NCBI RefSeq assembly: GCF_028502605.1
Contig: NC_079234.1
Coordinates: forward strand, 5,766,001-5,830,000
Direction: 5' to 3'
Origin: Trichoderma breve
Lineage: Eukaryota > Ascomycota > Sordariomycetes > Hypocreales > Hypocreaceae
Length of the DNA: 64,000 bases
How positions within the stretch are numbered: the stretch's first letter is position 1; each line of letters opens with the position of its first letter. The notes beneath the pieces are model-generated. The model made no database searches, was not told the DNA's origin, and saw only the letters and a list, made by a program, of their open reading frames with translations. Below, piece by piece: positions 45,814 through 56,759 of the stretch. A program made the position numbers and the translations under genes.

Positions 45814-48687
45814 ATGGTCGCGTATCTCCGTTTTCTGCCCATTTTGGGTCTATTTCTTGTAGACGGGGCTCGATCCGTTACTATAGCCCATGGAGCAGTT
45901 GATGAGAGTCAGACTGGAGGCAGTTGGGCGTATGTTCCCGGCGCCTACATTATTGAGTATGAAGATGGTCATGTAAGTCCAGTCTCGGAGGCACGGGCGA
46001 TCAACCACGAGAGGTTGTCGGTCTAACTCAATTGGCCACGAAATATAGGAAGATGAAGCATCACTATTCAGCAACCTCCACAGCCGTGGACTTCCAGCTT
46101 CTAAGCGGATGAGCCTGTCGTATTCTTTGTTTAAAGGAGCTTCCATCCAACTGGACGCGGTCGATTTAGATCCTCATTCCGCATCCACCAAAATCGCATC
46201 CCTTACTTCAGTGAAGAATGTGTGGCCTGTCCGTCACTTTCAGAACCTAGGAAGCAGCAAACCCAGGGTGGGAAACAGCCATTTCACTAGCTTGAACCCC
46301 CTATCAGAGCACTTTTCTAGAGCAGCGGCAGCAAACGACGCTGATTCATATGCGCCACATGTTATGACTCAAGTGGACAAGCTACATGCAGAAGGGTACA
46401 CCGGCAAAGGCATTCGCATTGGCATTGTCGATTCTGGAGTTGACTACAATCATCCTGTCTTGGGAGGCTGCTTCGGTCCGGGGTGCATTGTTAGCTATGG
46501 AATGGACTTGATTGGCGATGCGTTCAACGGCACCAACACGCCCATGCCTGGCCCCTACCCCATGGACTGCCTTGGTCATGGAACGCATGTCTCTGGCATT
46601 ATTGCCGCGCAAAAGAATCCTCTGGGCTTCATCGGTGCTGCGTATGGCGCAACGATAGGCATGTACAAGGCCTTGGACTGTGCCGGCAGTTCCTCCAACG
46701 ATGTTCTGATGGCCGGTTTCAACCAGGCATATGAGGATGGATCGGATGTTATCTCTCTTTCCGTTGGAACCATCTCTGGCTGGAAAGAAGATCCACTCGC
46801 AATCACAGTTTCCCGGATAATCGACGCTGGTGTGCCCTGTGTTATTGCAAACGGTAACAATGGCCCTATGGTTTTCACCGCAGCTACTCCTGCCGCCGGC
46901 AAAGGAGTCATGAATGTCGGATCCATAGAGAACACCATGACGCCCTTGCTAGGGACTGAAGGTTTCACCAGCTTGGAGAGTTCTTCCGATAACTTGACCT
47001 CGTTTGCTTGGATTCCCGGAACTCCCGCGTTTCCCAATATCACTCTGCCGTTCTGGGTTGTGACTCCCAATGTGACTACAGATGGCACCTGGAGCGCCTG
47101 CAGCCCGCTCAATGATAACGCACCAGCAGACCTTAGCGATAGAATCGTCCTCGTAGAGCTGGATGACTGTGGGGACCCAACTATCGCAGACAACCTTTCG
47201 AAGAATAATGCGACATATATCATGTTCTATAACTCTGATGATGACCTAGACAAGTACGAAACATCTTTCTCGAACTTTTGTTGATGGCATGCTAACTCTT
47301 TATTCGCAGCATATACAGCGTCAGCACTTCTCCTAGTACTCTCGGTGCCGGAATGGTTGCCCTACAGCAAGCCGTGGAATGGCGAGATCTCTTAGGAAAC
47401 GGTACAGAAGTGTATGCGACACTGGTTGAGCCTCAGTCTGCCAACCCTGCTGCGGGATATTATCCAAGCGATGCCACTGGCGGCTATGTAGATGATTTCT
47501 CAAGCTGGGGTCCGACATGGGAGGCAGATCTAGATCCACACATCTCGACACCGGGAGGCTCGATTCTTTCTACTTATCCGTTGAACCAAGGAGGATATTA
47601 CGTTGACTCTGGCACTTCTATGGCAGCACCTATCATGGCTTCAATTTATGCCTTGATTATGCAAGCTCGCTCGATCAAAGATCCTAAGACTCTCATGGGC
47701 TTGGTTTCATCTACAGCAAAGCAGACGAAGTACTATGATTCGTATCAGGGGACATTTTATGATGGGCTTGCGCCCGTAGCGCAACAGGGTGCTGGTTTGG
47801 CGCAAGCCTATGATGCGGTTCATGCAACCACCTCTCTAAGTGTATCAAGCTTCTCTTTCAATGATACAGATCACTTTGTCAACAGTACGGATTTTACAAT
47901 CAAGAATGGGGCTGAGCAAGCTGTTACATACTCAATCGGCCACACGCCCACTAGGTCTCGGGATACTTACAAAACTGGGCAGTCCAACCCCTCACGTTCT
48001 TCAAACTCAAGCGATATCGCAGCGACTCTTGCTTTTTCTGCGACCAAAATCACTGTTCCAGCAGGTGGATCGGCCAAGGTGACGGTCAAAGTGACTGTTC
48101 CCCAAGGGCTCACTGCGGCCAACCTCCCCGTCTATGGTGGATACATTACCTTGGATGGATCTACTGGTGAACATCTTGTCATCCCATATCTCGGAGTGGC
48201 CGGAAGCCTTGCAAATGCTCAGAGCATTGATCCAAACTATAGTTTCATTTACCATACCTCGGGTCGCTTCGCGCAGTCGGCGCCCGACAACGACACTTGG
48301 ACAATACCTCATCCTACACTGGGGGCTAGTCAGCCTTCGTCATCATCATCTGTGGACTATCCTGGGCTTGGGATTGAGGCTGACTCTGGTGTTCCACTGA
48401 TGAGAGCGGACATCATTCCTCTTGGCAGTACACCAGCCAAAACCACGAAGGTTTTGGGAGTCGATGTAGCCGGTAGCTTTCATGGGTATCCCGTGCAATG
48501 GCTCAACACAAATATCAACCAAGTCGCTTTCAATGGCATAACACAAGAAGGAACCATATTGCCAGAAGGGAATTATGCCGTACTGCTACGGGCGTTGAAG
48601 ATTTTTGGAAACGCGAGTAATCCTGACGACTATGTCACGAAACAGACCCAATCCTTCAACATCAAGTATGCTTCGACGGCTGCATAG
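45814..48687 (+). CDS. Secreted subtilisin-like serine protease (S8, minor extracellular protease type)
   Basis: Three exons, 45814-45972, 46049-47253 and 47310-48687, with introns of 76 and 56 nt; phases agree, 913 aa. A signal peptide (about residues 1-22, LRFLPILGLFLVDGARS) precedes an I9-like propeptide (YVPGAYIIEYEDGHEDEASL). The catalytic triad is Asp181 (GIVDSGVDYNHP), His230 (GHGTHVSG) and Ser558 (SGTSMAAP). Between His and Ser lies a protease-associated-type insert (IVLVELDDCGDPTIADNLSK). The C-terminal 300 residues form beta-rich Fn3-like modules. It is predicted to be an extracellular endoprotease. The second intron uses a GTACGA donor and a GCTAAC branch. Confidence 0.92.
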
Positions 48688-48758
48688 GTAGACATTTAAA
48701 GGCCTAGTTTGGAGAACTAGATGCCTAAAATTGACTTTGTAACCAATAATGTCCCCAT

Positions 48759-50961
48759 TTACAAAAGCTTGAATGTTTGCTTATTTCCAAAGTCAACGAA
48801 CCAGCTATCAAGATCGGATCTACTGACATTCGTTGCGAGACCAATCCTCTTGTAAGCATTCTCCCCAGCATTCACTAGGTGTAGCAGCATGCAAATGTGA
48901 TTTCCTCCCCATACAAAGCCTGTTTTCATACAGTATATCGGACTTCCGAATGGAATATGTCCAGGACCTGGTTGATCCAGAGGATAATCGTAATAAAAAG
49001 TTAGAGAGTTCCCGCTCATGCCCTTGAAGTGTATACTCGTTGTGTCTGAATGGGCGTTATGCACCTCGACTAACGTTCCAGAAGCAAGATATCCCCTAAC
49101 TTCCATAGTAGCCTCAGAAATAGACGCATATTTATCTGGGCCATCTAGATTGAAATTGATACTGATAATCTCCAGATCGTCCGGGTACGTTCTGGGGCAA
49201 GCCGTCGCGTAGCTAGCAATATTTCCAGTAGAAATCCAAGACCATGTTGGGCCGCAATAAGAATCTGGGCGATCGTGAATTTTCCGAGAGGCAGAGGCAC
49301 AGTACCATAGCAGCTCAGAAGGGAAACAGTTCTCCCACATTCCTGCGACATATCGGCCAAGATCAGCTGAGTGGGCTGTTCCGTACTGTCGCGCGACACC
49401 AGACAGAGCAGGAAGACGATCTGATGTAAACGAGATGCGCAGTCCAGAATATTCTTCCACAATCTGGTGCCAGTATTTCCTGATTTGGTCGAGATTCGAT
49501 GCGCGGAGGCCTTCAAAGTGGTACAGCTTGCGCTCATTGGTATACTCGCCGCTTCCACCACCTGCGCCATTACTGCCGCCTCCCCATATTCCTCCGGGAA
49601 TATGTTCGCACTCGCAGGTTTTGTCCCTCTTGCCACCTGCGCATTCAAATGCGAGTTCATATCGTGTGAAATAGACGATTCTTGGAGACAAAAGACGCTC
49701 CTGATAGACCCACGCTCTGCTGAGAAGAGGCAACTCTGGTGTCATCTGTAGCACACCAGCAACGTCCCAAGTAGTGTGTTCTGGGACTCTGCGAACGAGG
49801 TAAGATGCGGCTTGGGGCCCGAGATGCGTAGCAGGTTGGACTTTGAAAGAAGCACTTTCGCGAAACAGACCAACATCGCTATCAGCAGACCATGCCGCTG
49901 CAAGGGTGACATACGCCCCAGAGTAAATCTCGCACATTTGAGCTGCCTGAACCTTCCAATCATCGCTGCTGTCTTGAATGATGCAGAGCGAATCAATCCA
50001 TAAGTATTTGATTCCAAGCCATACGGAGACTTTAGCGGCATCTTGGAAAGTCTTGGGTAAGCGATCCCAGGGAATTGTCTCAAGGTGCGCAGGCAGGCTC
50101 TCAATCGTCGTCTGGCATAAATGTGTTGATGCTCCCCATCGATGGCTAAGACATACATATCTCTCGCACCCACCCAAATCCTCAACCAAGCGAACATTGA
50201 TGTTATTTTGTGGCCCTGGCATCATTTCTAGTACTCGTTTGGGCAGTTGTGCGACCGATGCAGATTTGCAAGAGTCATGCAATGAGCTGCACTTATCGAG
50301 CCAATTGCTGATTCTGTTCAAAGACGTTTCTGCTCCAGTGTTGTTAAACAAAACTGAAGATCTATACGCGAATACATGATCTATGCATTGTTAAAATCTT
50401 CAAAATGTATGGTAGGAATAAATTGTTCGACTTACCGCTTTCTTCCTTCTCATGCCCATTCATTCTGTCAATGTCGACTAGGATGATCCATAGACGGTAA
50501 TCCTCTGTACCATGACCCTCGGCTTCTCGACTGCTAACATTCACAGTAACTTCCAACTTAAGATTGCTCATGCCCTTATCCCGCCCTGAAGGCATTGTCC
50601 AAGTTACGTGCACGTCTTCCGTCCACGATTTATCGTCCAAAACCACATCATCATCTTGGCACGCCGATGCTATTGCTTTTATAATAGCATCGCAGCCGCG
50701 ACAACCCCGCTCGCGCGATGTGCGGAATACCTCAAGTTTTGTGCGGATTTCGATTCTAAGGTACTCGCGCCAGGCTTCAGGAAGGGGAGACGGCAATTGC
50801 TCGTCGACAGATTCTGTTCGCTCCTCATCGTGAATGTGGGATGATTCGCGCCAAGTGTAACTCCTTTGAACAAATGGTTCCTTCAAAGATGCTGATTCTT
50901 CATCGAGATCAAAATAGCAAAGACCACAGCGCCTCTGACTAGTTGAAAAACAGTTACCCAT
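48759..50961 (-). CDS. HET-domain protein
   Basis: Two exons, 50961-50436 and 50380-48759, around a 55-nt intron (GTAAGT donor, GCATAG acceptor); codon G|AT keeps frame; 715 aa. The HET domain spans about residues 240-400: RYVCLSHRWG, then KYLWIDSLCIIQDSSDDWK, then CEIYSGAYVTLAAAWS. Before it is an N-terminal Cys-rich region (RCGLCYFDL, GCRGCDAII), possibly metal-binding. HET proteins act in heterokaryon incompatibility and related programmed cell death, but most are of unknown trigger. It ends 70 bp from the convergent subtilase gene. Confidence 0.9.
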
Positions 50962-51419
50962 GGTGCGTATGGCTTAAAGCACCCGCAAATGAGTATGTAC
51001 GTTTGATACTAAACGCGTAAGCATAAGATCATATGGAGAATCTGACAAAGTAATTCTGCCTGCAGTGCTCAACACACAGATGAACAGCGTGACATAGGTA
51101 CCGTGCGTATCTACTGTGCAACACGGTACCGCACGGCGTACCATCCATCGAATTGATGCCCCAACAGCTTGCTTTATTTACACCTCTCTTACTACCCCCG
51201 AGACTTATTCCGTGAATAAACTTTAGAGACATATGAGTCATATGAAAGTTGAGTTATCAAATTTTGAATACCGCCGGGCCGCGAGCTTCCCCGAATATTT
51301 CATGAATTAGGAACATATACAATATAAAATGTCATGTAGAACTGGTTCTATCGTGTCGGATACTATACAAACATCTTTGTCTAGCTATTTACATTGAACA
51401 CGATAAATTATCCACTACT
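50962..51419. promoter_or_regulatory. Divergent promoter region with a 9-bp inverted repeat
   Basis: 458 bp between the HET gene and the alginate-lyase-fold gene. GGTACCGTG at 51097-51105 and CACGGTACC at 51122-51130 form a perfect inverted repeat with a 16-nt spacer. It could be a regulator site or cruciform. It is about 290 bp upstream of the start at 51420. Confidence 0.55.
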
Positions 51420-52709
51420 ATGAAGTTGGCATCTTTACTTGGTCTTTTGGCTGTCTTACAGAGCCCTTCTGTACGTGCCGCTTTTATACACCCAGGCCTT
51501 TTGCATACTGAAGCAGATTTCACTCGTATCAAATCGCATGTCAACAGCAAACAAACTCCTTGGATCACGGGATGGAACAAACTCGCTGCTCACGCTAGCA
51601 CTTCATATACCCCTAGGCCGGTAGCAACGCTCTGTCGTGGAAGCTCATCAGATTGTACTGAGAACTATCCGAACCTTTACAGGGACGCCTCTGCTGCATA
51701 CGTGAACGCCATCTACTGGAAAGTCACTGGAGACACCAAATACGCGGACAATGCGGGCAAGATTCTCGACGCCTGGAGCAGTACACTTACACAAATATGG
51801 GGTAGCAGCGACAAATTCCTAGCATCTGGTCTATACGGGTATCAGCTCGCCAACGCTGGAGAGATTCTTCGTGGCTATAGCGGCTGGAAAGGACTAGGTA
51901 ACCTGGTCAACATGCTGAAAACAGTTTTCTACCCTATGAATCACTCATTCTTGACAAACCATAATGGTGCCAAGATTGACCATTACTGGGCTAACGTAAG
52001 TCAATTACATCACAAAGTTTCCAAACAGTTCTGTACTTATGAGAAGGGATAGTGGGATCTGTGCAACCTCGCTTCTATGCATGCTATCGGTGTCCTGGCG
52101 GATGATTCGGCTCTAGTGAATGAGGCTATTACGTATTTTAAAAGTGGTAGCGGAAATGGTGCCATTGACAAGTTCATCTGGAAATTATACACCGAAGCAG
52201 GGTCTTCGAAGAGCTTGGGCCAAGGACAAGAAGCCGGAAGAGATCAAGGTCATGCGACACTTGACTTCGCGCTGGTTGGTATATTGGCGCAACAGAGCTA
52301 TAACCAAGGAAATGACTTGTTCGGATACCTCAGCAACAAAATACTTGCCGGGTAAGTGTTCACATCTACCGCAAGAGATCCAATGATTGACCCATCAACC
52401 TTCAGCTCGGAATACATGGCCAAATACAATCTTGGTCATGATGTCCCGTACACTACTTATACCAACTCCGATGTAACACAGTCGGTTATTAGTACTGGCA
52501 GCCGCGGCACTATCCGACCCATGGGCGAGCTCCTTTATGCGCATTATGGAGTGCTCAAAGGTCTTAATGCTTCATGGACTAAGGCATACCGCGATTTGGT
52601 GGTTTCTAACGGTGGCGGCGCAGAGGGCGGCGGCGGCGACTATGGTTCCACCAGTGGTGGATATGACCAGCTGGGGTTTGGAACCGTGCTGTACCGACTG
52701 GATGCGTAA
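51420..52709 (+). CDS. Secreted alginate-lyase-fold protein (PF05426-like polysaccharide lyase)
   Basis: Three exons, 51420-51995, 52053-52351 and 52406-52709, introns of 57 and 54 nt; phases agree, 392 aa. A signal peptide (MKLASLLGLLAVLQSPSVRA) precedes a mature start at about AFIHPG. The body is an (alpha/alpha) toroid: NAIYWKVTGDTKYADNAGKI, SGLYGYQLANAGEILRG, NHNGAKIDHYWANWDLCN, EAGRDQGHATLDFALVGIL. The Asn-His...Tyr-Trp and the Arg-Asp-x-x-His pattern resemble alginate-lyase-family active-site segments. Family members cleave uronate polymers by beta-elimination; fungal substrates are poorly known. A Gly-rich run (NGGGAEGGGGDYGS) sits near the end. It opens the carbohydrate cluster. Confidence 0.85.
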
Positions 52710-53673
52710 GCAAGACTGGCTGTGGAATGATGAAGATGAGAACCTAGCAGGAGAAGGCCGTGGAACCATGGACAATTGTCTCTCAAGTATTGCCTATGCT
52801 TCTTTGTTGTTTACATTTACTTCTATTAGCTCTAGCTTAACTATGGATATTTATTTCTCATTGGCCAGCTGTATCTGATAGTATTGCACTTTATTTTAAC
52901 CGTAATTATATCTGCTATGCTTAGTGTATAAACTGGAACTTGCTAACCAAGATGTACCAGTGTAACAAGCCTGTCATCCCCCTATACTATTAGGCAAATG
53001 ATCAGGCGATGGAATGCAGTTCCAGCAACGAATATAATAGAACCAACTCCATTTACTTGTCAGCGATCAATTGGGTGCAATTCCGCAACAATTACGTATA
53101 TGGGACCCGTTAAGAGGTATCTCTCTGGACCCGCGCCTTTGCCCCGGTAACTTACACTACATATACCCAATGATCTAGCCTCTATCCAGTAGCAGTAATA
53201 TCCTAACCAGCGTGCTTGATCCCCAAATTACCCCGCTAAATCTTATTTACACCCCAAAACTTTATTTCACCCCGCCATAACCTGGGGAATGTTCCGAACC
53301 CCAGCCGGTGAGAAAGCATTATACCGGAGGTCGGGCCAGGTCTCGGGCCGGGCTTGAGATTCACGGGTTTGGGTAATTTTCTCTTAAATGCCTGTGGTTA
53401 TTTATTAATGCCTATGGTTATTTGTTTTGTATATTCCGTCGGGTCTTGGGATTATGTTCCCATCATTGGATAAGTGAAACGATTGAGGCTGGATCTGGGA
53501 ATGCAGGTTTCCATCTGTTAGTCCAACTATAGTAGTAAAGTATTATGGCTTATAAAGTCTCTCATGGACACCACATTAGATGATTGATACAACCTGAATC
53601 TGATGTTATAACAAACTCAGGAGTAATTCACTCTCAAGAGCCCCAACTTCTGTTCATTTCGCCGATATTCACA
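52710..53673. promoter_or_regulatory. Intergenic region and promoter of the sugar transporter
   Basis: About 960 bp. GC-rich C/G tracts at 53105-53360 contain CCGGAGG (53324-53330) and GGGCCGGGCTT (53345-53355); the latter 11-mer recurs in the GH28-like/GH2 intergenic region. A short direct repeat, ATGCCTGTGGTTATTT/ATGCCTATGGTTATTT, is near 53389-53424. No gene seen. Confidence 0.5.
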
Positions 53674-55526
53674 ATGGAGCCCAAGGTCATCGCCCAAGAG
53701 ACCATTCCGGGCTCAGATATACCACACGAGAAGGCTGAAGAGTACCATATTGAGACGGCTGAGTATGAGCTCAACCGCATCGATCTCAGTGCTCTAGCTA
53801 GCAACTCCTTATCTTGGAGGACCAAGGCCATCTGGCGTCTGGCGATCGTTATTTTACTCCAGGGTCTTAGTACGTTCATTAATCTAAGCGGTTTTGGCCG
53901 CTAACATACGTTCCTCATATAACTAAACGGCTTTCAGGTGTTGCTGCGTTTGCCATGGATGGCTCCATTATCGGGAGCATGGCGTCGCTCCCCGCCTTTC
54001 GAGAATACTTCCACGTCGGTACAAGTGGCTCAGGGATTGCTATCATCATAGCAGCCATGTCTATTGGAAACGTGGTGGCGAGTATTTTCCAGTGGATTTC
54101 TGATCTCATTGGTCGCCGAGGCGTTACCTGTCTCGGCAACTCCATCATTGTCATCGGCTGTGTGATACAAGCAGCTGCCCCAAACAATATCTGTATGATC
54201 CTGGGCCGCGTCATTGGAGGAGCGGGTTGCTCTCTCAGCGCAACTGTCGGCCCAATGTACATAAGTGAGATTGCACCCGCTTCTCATCGTGGCATGGCCG
54301 TGGGGCTGTTCTGTTCGTGCTATAGCATCGGTGCTATCGCTATAGCCTGCGTGATTCTGGGAGGCTCCTACATGACGGGAGACTGGAGCTGGCGGATGCC
54401 CATGATAGTTCAGATCATTCCGCCTTTAACCGTGGCTCTCTTAGTCTATCCTCTGACCCCAGAATCACCAAGATATTTGGTCTACAAAGGACAGATTAAT
54501 AACGCCAAGAAGGTTATTGCTCTGTACCACACAAGTAGCGAGGACATTGAAGATCCCATCGTCACCGCGGAGATCGACCAAATCCAGCGCTCCATTGAGT
54601 CTGTTGACTCAAAGCCATGGGATTTCAGTACACTTTGGAAGATGAAGAGTGCTAGGTATCGCCTTCTGCTCATCTTCCTGTATGCCTTTATCCAGCAATG
54701 CAATGGAACCGGTAAGCCAGGATATCATTATACAAAGTCATCATTGTGGTTGACTGACGCACTTAATATAGGAATGTTGGGCTATTATCTACCGGGAATT
54801 CTGACTCTTGTCGGGATTACAAACAGTCAACAACAGTTAGCTATCAATCTAGGTATGACAGTTGCCTCATACCTATCCACACTTGCGGGAGCCCTAATCA
54901 TCGATCGCGTCACTCGGCGATTCCTCCTCGCAAGCACATTGATCGTCTTCATCTTTTTTCTGTCTCTTATGTCCGTCACTGGTGGACTCTTTGCCAACGG
55001 CATCGCCAGGGATGCCATGGGTATTCTGACCATAGTAGCTATTTACTTGTTCCAGATCTCCAATGGCCTTCTTTGTAAGTTGATCCTCGATCGGGTTTAT
55101 ATTACACGCGACCTAATTGCTTGCAGCGTCAACCCTTCACAACGTCTATCCGACGGAGGTCCTCCATTATAGCCAACGGGCCAAAGGCATGGGGCTGTAT
55201 TCATTTTTCCAAAACTGCTTGGGCTTTGCCATGACGTATGGAGTAGGCGAACTACTCGCAAAAATCGAGTGGAAGGTCAGCATTTACAGTCTTCCGTTTT
55301 AGATATAATCCCCGGTTTGCTTACATATGTATCACAGACTTACTTCATGTTCATCGCGATCGACTTAGTCTTTCTTTATTTAACTTGGCAATTCTTCCCA
55401 GAGTTCCGTTTTCTCTCCTTGGAAGAGATTGACTACGTTTTTGAGACGCCCGGAGTCCATCCAGTTAAGATGTCTAAGCGGCTCCAGAAGGCAAAGTTGC
55501 TGAAAAGGAGGGAGGCAACAGGATAA
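53674..55526 (+). CDS. MFS sugar transporter
   Basis: Five exons, 53674-53869, 53938-54711, 54772-55074, 55127-55275 and 55338-55526; phases agree, 536 aa. Family signs are FAMDGSIIGSMASLPAF in the first segment, DLIGRRGVT (G-R-R loop), PMYISEIAPASHRG (the P-E-x-x-P-x-x-R-G site), PLTPESPRYLVYKGQ between the halves, and YPTEVLHYSQRAKGMGLYSF near segment 10. The C-terminus FPEFRFLSLEEIDYVFETPG is typical of fungal hexose/disaccharide carriers. In the second half 'FIQQCNGTGMLGYYLPGILTL' replaces the common QQxSGxNxxxYY, so it is nearer the lactose-permease-like branch. It lies between a lyase and GH95, so it probably imports released sugars. Confidence 0.93.
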
Positions 55527-56759
55527 ATCGGTTTCTAAAAATGGCCAGTCAAGCGCTGGCAGTTTGTCGACTTTGTGTTGCCGTAGAGGCCGCAGGTAGT
55601 TGGAGTATGAGGGCGGTGAGAGATTGAGATAGACTTACATCTGAGTGCTGTCTTCTAGCCTCGGACTGTTGCCTTACTATTGCATAACCACAGAATAAGG
55701 CAAATAACAATCTACCTCCTGCTCGCTAAGGCACACAAGCCAAAACACAAACAAATAAGAACTAGAATCCCATTTAAAACACTTAATCGAAATGCAATTG
55801 ACGAGTTCCATGTTCTTCATGCGAAACTTTCCCTGGAAGCTCATCGTGGTGGCTCAGGCCCATCTCATCTTAGCCGGCCACTGTTATATCGTCGGTCGAA
55901 CTAGGTTCCTGGTCATGCCAGTAGCTTGAATCATTTAATTATTAAGACATAAGTGTCAGTTTTAATCTTCTTTGAAATCAGGCCGGGTGCATAGCTGTTG
56001 AACGCAAGGTGATACTATAGTTAGGTATAAGACCTAGGTACTACACAAATTTACAGTATATCCTTCCGGTAGCAGGCTGTTATCCCGAGTAATACATATG
56101 ATGAACCTGCTAAAGTCATACACTCATATTGCCTGACAACATCTCATACACAAGCCCTGACCCAACTTTAGAAGAGGGCTCATGACGGATTGGCAGGGAG
56201 GGAAGTACTCCGTACACAGTAGGAATTTCTCTTACTCTGAAAAGAATCAGGTAACGGGGCGTCGATCTCTATTTCCCGTCGGCTTAAATACACATTTTAA
56301 CGATTTTACCTAACACATTTACAGCATCAAATGAAGCGCAGCATCACTTTGAATGAACTATCGAGTTGGCCAAAGATAACAAAATCCCCGCAGTTAGTGA
56401 ATGAATTGCACTGACTAGGCGTTAAGGTTGAATCTTCGGGTAAAAACCCGGCCATACCAGAAGCTTAACCCGCCTTCAACACATGTTATGTCGGCTCAGG
56501 ATAATTAGTATAAGAAGCCGGTGGCTAGACTAGTTAGACTTCGGAGAAGCACAATCAATTCAACTTGGTATTTCCTGCGCTGCGTATGCAATCTGGTCAA
56601 TCACCAATAGCTACACCAGATATCAGGGACTCTTTCCAAAAGTCTGTCTCGCAGCAGATTTACGTCTCATTCTCGCTAGTTATTTCAGCTCAGAAGAAAA
56701 ATCAACACTGAGCACACTGAACACTTCTTCTTTACTGCAGGGCACTAATACCAGCAAAG
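55527..56759. promoter_or_regulatory. Promoter region of GH95
   Basis: About 1.2 kb. TACTCCGTA at 56206-56214 is the reverse complement of the recurring TACGGAGTA. A 74-aa ORF at 55680-55904 has no family features. No TATA box is clear. Confidence 0.45.
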
